A stretch of 64,000 nucleotides of DNA from Phycisphaerae bacterium RAS2 (GTDB lineage: Bacteria > Planctomycetota > Phycisphaerae > UBA1845 > UTPLA1): assembly GCA_007753915.1 (NCBI GenBank), contig CP036352.1, forward strand, positions 2,046,001 through 2,110,000. Direction: 5' to 3'. Under the pieces are notes generated by a model. It had not been told where the DNA came from, did no database searches, and saw only the letters and a list, made by a program, of their open reading frames with translations. The translations under genes and the position numbers were made by a program. Numbering within the stretch: position 1 is the first letter of the stretch; the number at the start of each line of letters is the position of its first letter. Shown piece by piece: positions 32,718 to 40,375 of this stretch.

Positions 32718-33658
32718 GTCGATCGGTACATCAGAAGCAGCAGCATCACTGCGGGGAGATAAACGACCGTCGCCAGCAGCATTCGCCGGGCCGTGACGGC
32801 GGACAACTGATCGGCCATCTGCCAGGCCACGGCGAAGAGCGCAGCGCCGAACGCGGCCGCGCCGATGGCGAACGCGGGACCGGCAAACCCACCAACCGCG
32901 GGCGCGAGGCTGACGGCGATCAGCATCGCCGTGTAGGCAAGCGTCTGTCGGCGAGTCGCTCGGCCGGTCGGATCAACCACGGACAACATTCGAAAGCCCC
33001 CACGGGCATAGTCTTCGCGGTACATCCAGGCGATGGCGAAGAAGTGCGGCAATTGCCACACAAACACAATCCCAAAGAGCATGAGCGCGACGGCATCGAC
33101 GCGTCCGGTCGCCGCGGCGTAGCCAATGACCGGCGGCAAGGCGCCCGGCACCGCTCCGATCAGGGTGTTATGCACGGTGCGGCGCTTGAGCGGTGTGTAG
33201 ACAAAAACGTACAAGACAAATGTAGCGGCCGCCAGTGCGGCGGCGAGCGGCGAAGCAAGCAATCCGAGGTACGCCGTGCCCGTTACGCAGCACGAAACGC
33301 CGAAGACCAATCCCTCCCATGGCGAAAGGCGGCCGCTGGGAATCGGCCGATTGCGCGTGCGATGCATCATTGCGTCGTAGCGCCGTTCCCAGACTTGGTT
33401 GAGTGTGTTCGCGGCGATGGCAACCAGCCCGGTGCCGAGCAGAGTATGAATGAGCTTCGCCACGTTGACCGGCCCGGGCGCGGCCACGCAATAGCCGATC
33501 GCCGTCACAAGCAGGACCAGGACGCTGATTCGCAGCTTCGCCAGTTCGCAGAAGTCCGCCACGCGCCGCCGAACCAGCGCGCCGAGCGATGCTTCCACCG
33601 GGACCGCAGCGGCCGGCCCACCGCCGGCGTGCTCGGGATGCTTCAATAGCTTCTTCAT
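32714..33658 (-). CDS. ctaB: Protohaem IX farnesyltransferase (haem O synthase)
   Basis: 314 residues from the ATG overlapping the ctaA stop (ATGA); a longer frame runs back into ctaA. The UbiA-family prenyltransferase has seven to nine membrane helices. Its aspartate motifs are NTLNQVWERRYDAMMHRTRNRP (N/DxxxD) and YREDYARGGFRML, with YTPLKRRTVHNTLIGAVPGALPP in between. It attaches a farnesyl group to haem B, giving haem O for the next enzyme, CtaA. The variant NQVWERRYD motif is within family range. Confidence 0.93.
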   Translation of the reverse strand: MKKLLKHPEHAGGGPAAAVPVEASLGALVRRRVADFCELAKLRISVLVLLVTAIGYCVAAPGPVNVAKLIHTLLGTGLVAIAANTLNQVWERRYDAMMHRTRNRPIPSGRLSPWEGLVFGVSCCVTGTAYLGLLASPLAAALAAATFVLYVFVYTPLKRRTVHNTLIGAVPGALPPVIGYAAATGRVDAVALMLFGIVFVWQLPHFFAIAWMYREDYARGGFRMLSVVDPTGRATRRQTLAYTAMLIAVSLAPAVGGFAGPAFAIGAAAFGAALFAVAWQMADQLSAVTARRMLLATVVYLPAVMLLLLMYRST

Positions 33659-34773
33659 GAACGCCCCCCCGCCACCGCGACCGGCGCGATCAAGTCTGCA
33701 TCGGACGGCGCAACGCAACGCGGCACCACTTGCAGCAATCGCCGGCTCCACAGCGTCATCACAAACGTTGTCGCCAGGGTCGCCGCGCCGACTGCCACGT
33801 GCGCGGTCGCCAGCAGCGGGTGCCGGCCCGACCAGATCGTCATTGCACCAAGCGAAATCTGAATCACCAACAGGATGGGCAGCGCCAAGGCAGGTCGGGC
33901 GATCGCGCCGACAGCACGGTGCCGGCGGATTGCCAACACGGCGGCCGAAGCCAGGGCCAGCGAAACGAGCACCGCGCCAACGCGATGCGACAAATGCCAG
34001 ACAATCTGCGATTTCGAAACGGCCGGCAACTGATAATCCCAAACGCGCGATTCGTTGTACGCGGCGATGCTGGCGTCATCCAGCGAAGGCAATGCGCGCC
34101 CGTAAGCCAGCGGAAAATCCGGCACGGCCAATCCGCTCTGCGTGTGCCGCATGATCGCGCCAATCACAAGCTGGAAAAACACGACCGCGACGCATACAAC
34201 GGCCAGCCTCGGCAGCGGCCACGAGGGCGACGTATTCACGCGTGCCAGCCGCCCGGTCGCCGCCCTGCTGACATCGCCTTCGATCCACCGGCGCGAGGTG
34301 AACACCGCCAGGGCTGTGATGACACACAAGAACGCCTGCGCGAGACAGCCGTGAAACACCGAGATCGGCGTCGGCAGCAGGAACTTCACCGTCAGCCCGC
34401 CGAGGAGGCCCTGCACAATGACCAGCGCCAGCGCGAAATACGAAAGCCTGCGCACCCAGCGACGCGTTTCGCTCCGATGCATCCACACGGCCAGACCGAT
34501 CGTGAGCAGTCCCACTGTCGAGGCGATCAGGCGATGCGTGTGTTCATAGAAGATGCCGCCCGTCCACTTCGACGGCGGGAACGTAAACATGTTGTGGCCG
34601 TAACTCGTCGGCCAGTCGGGCACGGAAAGCCCACTGCCGGTGCTGGTGACCATGCCGCCCGCGGCAATCAACCCGAGGACGCACAGCGCAAGCAGAACGC
34701 AATAGCGATGCAGACCGCGGCGAAACATCGCGACGGGCGGAGAGGATGCAACAGCCGGAGCGATCGTCATCAC
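33655..34773 (-). CDS. ctaA: COX15/CtaA-family haem A synthase
   Basis: 372 residues; a GTG at 34773 overlaps the previous stop (GTGA), and the next codon is an ATG. Eight membrane helices are arranged as two four-helix bundles. Haem-ligand histidines appear in FYEHTHRLIASTVGLL and HGCLAQAFLCVITALAVF of the first bundle, and in MRHTQSGLAVPDFPLAYG and IVWHLSHRVGAVLV of the second. GMVTSTGSGLSVPDWPTSYG is the family opening. CtaA oxidises the haem O methyl group to the formyl of haem A for cytochrome aa3. Confidence 0.92.
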   Translation of the reverse strand: MMTIAPAVASSPPVAMFRRGLHRYCVLLALCVLGLIAAGGMVTSTGSGLSVPDWPTSYGHNMFTFPPSKWTGGIFYEHTHRLIASTVGLLTIGLAVWMHRSETRRWVRRLSYFALALVIVQGLLGGLTVKFLLPTPISVFHGCLAQAFLCVITALAVFTSRRWIEGDVSRAATGRLARVNTSPSWPLPRLAVVCVAVVFFQLVIGAIMRHTQSGLAVPDFPLAYGRALPSLDDASIAAYNESRVWDYQLPAVSKSQIVWHLSHRVGAVLVSLALASAAVLAIRRHRAVGAIARPALALPILLVIQISLGAMTIWSGRHPLLATAHVAVGAATLATTFVMTLWSRRLLQVVPRCVAPSDADLIAPVAVAGGRS

Positions 34774-35039
34774 GAAGCGCCCCCTATTGGGTGATCACTC
34801 GGAGTCGATTCCTGAACGCGAAGCCGGCGGGCGCGCAAGGCCCACATCGTACAGATGCCGGCCATGCCGATGAGCAGGCCGTACGTAACGAAGACAAGCG
34901 TCAGAACGCCCGACTCGGCGCCCTTGACCAGTTGCGAATCGCGATTGCCCTGGCAGACGGCGCAGGCCAGCGCCTCATTCGCCGGGCAGGCGAGCAGGAT
35001 GCCGCCGATCATGGCCGCGAATCGTTTCATCGAACGCAC
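34770..35039 (-). CDS. Small signal-peptide membrane protein with CxxC, oxidase cluster
   Basis: 89 residues. A signal sequence (FAAMIGGILLACPANEALA) leads into CAVCQGNRDSQLVKGAE, a short CxxC-containing segment. One membrane helix (VLTLVFVTYGLLIGMAGICTMWAL) and a basic tail follow. The stop overlaps the ctaA start. The CxxC on the outer face could bind copper or exchange disulfides during oxidase assembly; this is inference from position. I do not recognise a named family. Confidence 0.6.
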   Translation of the reverse strand: MRSMKRFAAMIGGILLACPANEALACAVCQGNRDSQLVKGAESGVLTLVFVTYGLLIGMAGICTMWALRARRLRVQESTPSDHPIGGAS

Positions 35040-35051
35040 CCGTCGAATCGT

Positions 35052-35258
35052 TCAAGCCGCCGTCACGCGGCGAATCTTTCGAAGGAACCAGCTTCCGTAG
35101 ACCGCCAGCAGCACCGCGCCGCAGAACGACCCGATGGCGAGGTACAGCGATGCCCGCTCACCGGTCGCCGAGAAGTCTCGTACGCCCCATGCGCCGACAC
35201 CCAAGCCCAGCACGAGACAGACTGTGATGAAGAAAACATGAAACGCCGTCAGCGACAT
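35052..35258 (-). CDS. Tiny two-helix membrane protein, oxidase cluster
   Basis: 68 residues from the ATG at 35258, two bases after the subunit IV stop; the longer frame upstream is a shadow of that gene. It has two membrane helices (FHVFFITVCLVLGLGVGAWG and LYLAIGSFCGAVLLAVYGSWFL) separated by FSATGERAS, and a basic end. It could be an accessory oxidase subunit or assembly factor. There is no recognised family. Confidence 0.55.
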   Translation of the reverse strand: MSLTAFHVFFITVCLVLGLGVGAWGVRDFSATGERASLYLAIGSFCGAVLLAVYGSWFLRKIRRVTAA

Positions 35259-35260
35259 GA

Positions 35261-35569
35261 CTACCTCACGGTGACGTTGCCGGCCTCGGTGATCACGGGC
35301 AACAGCAGCAGAACAACGAAAAACAACGCGCAAAGCCCCAGGATCCAGAAGATCATTCCCCGTTCGGAGATCAGGTGCATGAAGTAGCACGCCACCAGCG
35401 ATGCTTTCACCGAGGCGACGATCAAAGCGACGATGATCGCCTGGGTCGTCGTCAGAAAGTGAAACTCCGCCACGCCGACGGTCACGGCCGTCAGCACCAG
35501 CAGCGCGATGAACACACCGAAGTAAACTCGAACGTGCTTTTGGATTTCTTCAACGGACGAGCCGCCCAT
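35261..35569 (-). CDS. ctaF: Cytochrome c oxidase subunit IV
   Basis: 102 residues with three membrane helices. Its pattern is that of the prokaryotic COX4 family: an N-terminal HVRVYFGVFIALLVLTAVTV, then IIVALIVASVKASLVACYFMHL in which the KxxLVxxFFMHL-type motif is present, and a last helix FWILGLCALFFVVLLLL. Subunit IV stabilises the haem-copper oxidase. It is encoded nine bases after subunit III. Confidence 0.85.
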   Translation of the reverse strand: MGGSSVEEIQKHVRVYFGVFIALLVLTAVTVGVAEFHFLTTTQAIIVALIVASVKASLVACYFMHLISERGMIFWILGLCALFFVVLLLLPVITEAGNVTVR

Positions 35570-35578
35570 GGGTCACTC

Positions 35579-36376
35579 CTAGAGCAGGTACAGAACCGGG
35601 AACAGAAAGATCCAGACCAGGTCAACAAAGTGCCAGTACAGGCCGGTGCATTCGATGCGATTGATGAACTTCTCGGAGTTCCATTGCCACTGGCTCTTGC
35701 CACGGACAATGAAATAGAGAATCACCACCATGCCGCCGACGATGTGCAGCCCGTGCAGGCCGGTCAGGGTGAAGTAAATGCCGAGGAAATTGCTGTGCCG
35801 CGGGCCGAAGTTGGTCACGCGCACGATGTTCGACCGCGGGATGGTGATCGCCTCGGCGTGGGCCGCCGCTGCGCCGTGTTCGCCCTTCTTGGCGTCGGGC
35901 GAAATCTTTACGTGTTCTTCGGTCTCTTCGGTGATGTGGCCGGCGACGCGCGTGATCCCCTCGCCGTGAACCTCCACCGGCTCCACCGTCACGATCATGT
36001 GATGGTGGAATTTGTCCTTGTACTCAAAATACTTGATGACCAGGAAGGTCCCCGCGAGCAGGAACGTGATCGTGAGATACATCAACCCTTTCGACAGGTT
36101 GTTCATTTTCAGCTGCGCCCACGAGAGCACCATCGTCACCGACGACGTAATCAGCACGACCGTGTTCACGCACGCCAGCCAGACGTTGAGGATTTCATCG
36201 CCCCGGACCGGCCATGTCCCCTCGGGCGCGCCGACGCGCAGCAGGACGTAGCTGCTGAAGAGCGCCCCGAACAGCATCACTTCGCTGGCGAGGAACAGCC
36301 ACAGGCCGAACTTGCCGTTGTACATCCCGGTTACGGGATGGGCATCCATGTCATGAGGAATCGCGACTGCGGACAA
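35579..36376 (-). CDS. ctaE: Cytochrome c oxidase subunit III
   Basis: 265 residues. Family blocks include KFGLWLFLASEVMLFGALFSSYVLL with the conserved membrane Glu, and GLHGLHIVGGMVVILYFIV and CTGLYWHFVDLVWIFLFPVLYLL at the end. Five helices are visible. Between helices three and four there is an extra charged loop of about 55 residues rich in Glu, Lys and Ala (for example ITEETEEHVKISPDAKKGEH), longer than in standard subunit III. The stop codon is nine bases before the subunit IV gene; the start is two bases after the subunit I stop. Confidence 0.92.
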   Translation of the reverse strand: MSAVAIPHDMDAHPVTGMYNGKFGLWLFLASEVMLFGALFSSYVLLRVGAPEGTWPVRGDEILNVWLACVNTVVLITSSVTMVLSWAQLKMNNLSKGLMYLTITFLLAGTFLVIKYFEYKDKFHHHMIVTVEPVEVHGEGITRVAGHITEETEEHVKISPDAKKGEHGAAAAHAEAITIPRSNIVRVTNFGPRHSNFLGIYFTLTGLHGLHIVGGMVVILYFIVRGKSQWQWNSEKFINRIECTGLYWHFVDLVWIFLFPVLYLL

Positions 36377-36378
36377 GA

Positions 36379-38160
36379 TCAGGCCTCCAGCGCCACGTGT
36401 TGTGGACAGTAGTCGGTTTTCTTTCCGGGAACGCTGTACTCATATGGACCGCAGTGAACGACCGGCACCGCCTCGAAGTTGCCGTGCGGCGGCGGAGATG
36501 GCGCGGCCCACTCGAGCGTGGTCGCCTCCCACGGATTCGCCCCAACCTTCTTCCCGGCGACGATGCTCCAGAAGAAGTTGATGATGAACGGCAGCTGCGC
36601 CAGACCCAGCATCCACGCGCCCCACGACGACATCGTCGTCAGGCCGTGCGCCAGCGAGCCGTGCAACTGCTCCGTCTGGTCGTACTGGCGGCGAAGCAGG
36701 CCGGCCATGCCCTGGAAGAACATGGGCATGAAGACCACGTTCATGAACAGGAAGCTGGGCCAGAAGTGCAGCTTGCCGAGGAACTCGTTCATCCGCCGCC
36801 CCGTTACTTTCGGGAACCAGTAATAGATACCGGCGAACATGGCGAAAATCGTTCCCGGCGCGACGACGTAGTGAAAGTGCCCGATCACGTAGTACGTATC
36901 GTGCAGGTGGATGTCCGACGCGGTCAGGCCCAGCGGCAGGCCCGTCAATCCGCCGATGGCGAACATCGGCAGGAAAGCCAGCGCAAAGAGCATCGGCACG
37001 GTGAAGCGAATGGCTGCGCCGTACAGGCTCAAGATCAGACAAGTCAGAATGACGACTGACGGCACGGAGATGATCATCGTCGTCGCCTGAAAGAACGTGC
37101 TAAGCGTCGTGCCCATGCCCGTCATGAACATGTGGTGCGCCCAGACGATGAACGACATGAAGCCGAGAAACAGCGCCGAGTAGACCAGTGAGCGATAGCC
37201 CCAGAGCGGCTTCCGCGTGTTGTTCGCAATAACCTCGGACACAATGCCCAGCGCGGGGAGGATCAGCACATAGACCTCCGGGTGCGCGAGGAACCAGAAC
37301 AGATGCTGCCAGAGCAGCGGGCTGCCGCCTCCGGCGATCTGGTTCTGCACGACGCCGGAAACGACCAGGCCCTCCGGCATGAAGAAGCTCGTACCCGCGA
37401 CGCGGTCCATGAGCTGCATCACCGCGGCGGCTTCCAGCGGCGGGAAGGCCAGCAACAGCAGGAACGACGTGACCAGCTGCGCCCAGACAAAGAACGGCAG
37501 GCGCATGAAACTCAAGCCCTTCGCCCGCAACTGAACCGTCGTCACGATGAAGTTCACCGAGCCGAGCAGCGACGACGTGATGAGAAACACCATGCCGAGC
37601 AGCCAGACGGTCTGCCCGTTGATCGCGATGACCGAGAGGGGCGCGTAGGACGTCCAGCCGTTCGCGGCCGCGCCTCCCTTCATGAAGAAGCTGGCGAGCA
37701 TGATGATGCCGCCGGGCAGATAGACCCAGTAGCTGGCCATGTTCAAGCGCGGGAAGGCCATGTCGGGCGCGCCGATTTGCAGCGGCAGCACATAGTTCCC
37801 GAATCCGCCGACGCCCAGCGGCACGATGGCGAGGAACACCATGATCGTGCCGTGCATCGCACCGAAGGCGTTGTAGCCGTCGCCGGAGAGCACACCGTTG
37901 TCTGCGATGGCCGTGCTAAGAAACTTGCCGATGATCGGGATGGGCTGGCCGGGGTAGGCGAGCTGCCAGCGCATCGCCATCATCAGGCTGAAGCCGAAGA
38001 ACAGGAACACGAGCGCGGTGACGGTGTACTGAACGCCGATGACCTTGTGGTCAATGGAGAAAATGTACTTCCGCCAGAAGGGCAGATCGTGTTCGTGGTG
38101 ATCGTGATGGTGGCCGCCGTGCGAATGACCTGCGGCGGAAGCGTGAGCGTTGGCTGCCAT
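36379..38160 (-). CDS. ctaD: Cytochrome c oxidase subunit I (aa3-type)
   Basis: 593 residues with about twelve membrane helices. The haem-copper core is complete. The low-spin haem His is in AMHGTIMVFLAIVPL, and the CuB His and cross-linked Tyr are in LAHPEVYVLILPALG. CuB His-His is in VWAHHMFMTGMG. YYVIGHFHYVVAPG holds the high-spin haem and second low-spin haem ligands. The first 25 residues are unusually His-rich (GHSHGGHHHDHHEHD), a possible metal-binding tail. It is coupled to subunits II and III in the order II-I-III-IV. Confidence 0.96.
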   Translation of the reverse strand: MAANAHASAAGHSHGGHHHDHHEHDLPFWRKYIFSIDHKVIGVQYTVTALVFLFFGFSLMMAMRWQLAYPGQPIPIIGKFLSTAIADNGVLSGDGYNAFGAMHGTIMVFLAIVPLGVGGFGNYVLPLQIGAPDMAFPRLNMASYWVYLPGGIIMLASFFMKGGAAANGWTSYAPLSVIAINGQTVWLLGMVFLITSSLLGSVNFIVTTVQLRAKGLSFMRLPFFVWAQLVTSFLLLLAFPPLEAAAVMQLMDRVAGTSFFMPEGLVVSGVVQNQIAGGGSPLLWQHLFWFLAHPEVYVLILPALGIVSEVIANNTRKPLWGYRSLVYSALFLGFMSFIVWAHHMFMTGMGTTLSTFFQATTMIISVPSVVILTCLILSLYGAAIRFTVPMLFALAFLPMFAIGGLTGLPLGLTASDIHLHDTYYVIGHFHYVVAPGTIFAMFAGIYYWFPKVTGRRMNEFLGKLHFWPSFLFMNVVFMPMFFQGMAGLLRRQYDQTEQLHGSLAHGLTTMSSWGAWMLGLAQLPFIINFFWSIVAGKKVGANPWEATTLEWAAPSPPPHGNFEAVPVVHCGPYEYSVPGKKTDYCPQHVALEA

Positions 38161-38181
38161 GGTCTGCGAGTCCTTGAGTGA

Positions 38182-39183
38182 TTAGAAATCGGGCGAGAAT
38201 TCGACCTTCTTGGACGCCTCGGCGACCCAGGCGTCGAACTCCTCGGGGGTTTGCGCCTTGATCACGGCCTTCATCTTGAAGTGACTGTTGCCGCAAAGCT
38301 GCGCACAGACCACTTCGAGCGGTTCACGCGGCTGAAGCGCCAACTCCGTGACGCCGGCCTTTGAAAGTTTGTCGATGTTCTCGGTGCCGGTCTGATGCGT
38401 CAGGCCCAGGTCGGCGCCCTTGGCGAGAACCACTTCCCCGGACTTGCTCTTGTGATCCTCGGAAGCGACGAGGTGCCGCAGCTTGTACCAGTTGGCGCCG
38501 GCGATGGGCACGCGGCGCGTCATCTGCTCGCGAAGCTTGTCGGACGTGACGCCGTCGTTCACCTTGAACCAGATCGGAATCTCCATGCCGGGGATCACGT
38601 CCTGCTTCATGCGCATCGTCGGGATGTCGAAGCTGTGAATCACGTCCTTCGACGTGAGGCGAAGATAGATGTCGCGCCCCGTCGGAATGTAAAACTCGTT
38701 CACGCGAACGATGTCGTCCGCGGCGGCCGCGTCTGCATCGTCCAGGCCGATCGGATTGCTGGCCGAGATGAGCGACGCCTTGGTCTGGCCGAATTTCCCG
38801 TCGGGACCGGGGTAGTGGAAATCCCACTGGAACTGCTCGGCGATGACGCGAACTTCGATTCGCTTGTCGGGGGCGGGCGGTGCGTTTTTGTAATCCGCCC
38901 AGACGGGGTACGAAAAGCCGACAAGCAGCACGACTTCAAACGCCGCCACGGCGACCTCGGCGTACTTCGATAATTTGGCCTTGATCGGTGTGTAGGTCGC
39001 GGAGTGCCCGCCGCGTGAGCGGTACTTCAGAAGGCAGTAGGCAAAGAACAGCGCCCACGGCACGAAGATCAGGAACATGAACACGTGCACCGTGTCGATC
39101 AGGCGATCGACATCGCCGCCGTGCCTGGCCAGCTGCGGGGGCAGCCAGTTGCCGTAATTCACCTGCGCAAGCAATCCGAACAT
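38182..39183 (-). CDS. ctaC: Cytochrome c oxidase subunit II with expanded CuA domain
   Basis: 333 residues. Two N-terminal membrane helices precede the cupredoxin domain. CuA ligands are His183 in VIHSFDIPTMRMKQDV, and Cys293, Cys297, His301 and Met304 in VVCAQLCGNSHFKMKA. The gap from His183 to Cys293 is 110 residues, compared with about 35 in canonical subunit II, so roughly 75 residues are inserted within the CuA domain. The usual Glu of CxELC is Gln. No cytochrome c domain is fused at the C-terminus. Subunit II accepts electrons from cytochrome c or a cupredoxin. Confidence 0.93.
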   Translation of the reverse strand: MFGLLAQVNYGNWLPPQLARHGGDVDRLIDTVHVFMFLIFVPWALFFAYCLLKYRSRGGHSATYTPIKAKLSKYAEVAVAAFEVVLLVGFSYPVWADYKNAPPAPDKRIEVRVIAEQFQWDFHYPGPDGKFGQTKASLISASNPIGLDDADAAAADDIVRVNEFYIPTGRDIYLRLTSKDVIHSFDIPTMRMKQDVIPGMEIPIWFKVNDGVTSDKLREQMTRRVPIAGANWYKLRHLVASEDHKSKSGEVVLAKGADLGLTHQTGTENIDKLSKAGVTELALQPREPLEVVCAQLCGNSHFKMKAVIKAQTPEEFDAWVAEASKKVEFSPDF

Positions 39184-39320
39184 CGCGTCTCCCTGAACAG
39201 GCTGGATATGGCGACTCCGTTCGCGCCCTGTGCGAATGCCGGATGCACGCCTCCACCCGATGAAATCGCGGCGGGGCCGATCATCAACCCCGCCGCGTTT
39301 GGTTCATCCATCAAACTGTC

Positions 39321-40157
39321 TTACGGCTTCTCAACCTTGTCGGCAGCCGAGGAGAGGATCACTTCGCGGGCGGCCGGCGCATCGCCGCGCTTGCCAGTCA
39401 GCTTGATCTCCACGTCCTTGGACTCGCCGTCCTTCACGCTGACCTTGACGGTCGCGCTGCCGAAGTTCTCGTGCCAGGCTTCCAGTTCGTAGTCGCCGGC
39501 CGGCAGTTCCTTGATCTCGAACGTGCCGCGCTCCGACTCGGTCTGGGTGTCTTCGTGCGACTTGGTCACCGCGAAGAACGGATTCGACACAACACCGCAA
39601 TAGCTCGACATCCATGCGTGCACGTCGCACTTGATCTTGACCATGATCTCGGGCTTGGTGAATGTGTCTTTGCCGTCGAGCTTTTTCACCATGCCGGCGT
39701 TGGCCTGCGCGAAGTTGAACTCGGTGTTCTTCTTCGGCAGCGAGTGGATGTTGTGGTTCGTCTGGTCGCTGTTCTTGATTTCAATGGCCTGGCCGGCAAC
39801 CATGCCGAACACGTGCGGGTGGTACATGCAGCCCTTCTGATCCAGGACGACCGGATCCTTCGGCGCGTCGTACTTACCCTTCAGGCCGCTCTTCACATAG
39901 ACGAACGTAAACGGGATCGTATTGCCCTGCTTTGAGTAGACAATCGTTCCTTGGTCGGGCTGCGGCTTGGCGTTCGCCTTGGCGCAGACCGGGTCGGCGT
40001 TCATCGGGGGCAGGCCCTTCGTCGCCGGCGCCGCGCCATCGAACACCACCTTACCCTTGATGACGGCCGTCCCCTTCTCGTTGTCCGCCTGCGCGCGGGC
40101 AGTCGTCAATGCGATCGCGACGCCACACGCAAGCCCCAGCAGCATGTACTTTCTCAT
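39321..40157 (-). CDS. Secreted cupredoxin with C-terminal regulatory-like beta domain
   Basis: 278 residues. The signal peptide is cleaved near TARAQADNE. A plastocyanin-like domain spans about residues 30-195, with QKGCMYHPHVFGMVAGQ, IKNSDQTNHNIHSLP (first copper His) and MVKIKCDVHAWMSSYCGV, whose Cys, His and Met complete a type 1 copper site. The C-terminal 80 residues form a carboxypeptidase regulatory-like beta sandwich (GTFEIKELPAGDYELEAWHENFG). It lies directly upstream of subunit II with its own promoter, so it may shuttle electrons to the oxidase or store copper. GAGGAG lies eight bases before the ATG. Confidence 0.78.
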   Translation of the reverse strand: MRKYMLLGLACGVAIALTTARAQADNEKGTAVIKGKVVFDGAAPATKGLPPMNADPVCAKANAKPQPDQGTIVYSKQGNTIPFTFVYVKSGLKGKYDAPKDPVVLDQKGCMYHPHVFGMVAGQAIEIKNSDQTNHNIHSLPKKNTEFNFAQANAGMVKKLDGKDTFTKPEIMVKIKCDVHAWMSSYCGVVSNPFFAVTKSHEDTQTESERGTFEIKELPAGDYELEAWHENFGSATVKVSVKDGESKDVEIKLTGKRGDAPAAREVILSSAADKVEKP

Positions 40158-40245
40158 GGTTGCAACTCCTCATGCACGGCACGGCCCACCGTCGCGGGAA
40201 ACCTACGTATCCCCATCGCAACGGCGAAGTTACGTTCCGTCCGGC

Positions 40246-40273
40246 ATTGTAGTAGACAGGTCGTTTTCCGCAA
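40246..40273 (-). promoter_or_regulatory. Sigma70-like promoter of the cupredoxin-oxidase operon
   Basis: On the minus strand, TTGCGG (40273-40268), a 16-base spacer, and TACAAT (40251-40246). Initiation near 40239 would give a leader of about 80 bases before the cupredoxin ATG. Confidence 0.55.
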
Positions 40274-40375
40274 TGATAGCCTCGTTCAGCGATGCCCTGC
40301 GCAGCGATGCGCCTATCCCTAACGGGCCGGGTTTTCCCGGTCGTCGCTGCGGGAAACCGCGCAGCCGTGCAACGC

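Noticed and set aside
32033-33649. 538-codon plus-strand frame opposite the ABC ATPase and ctaB genes
   Set aside because: Antisense shadow of two well-supported genes; charged, repetitive composition without motifs.
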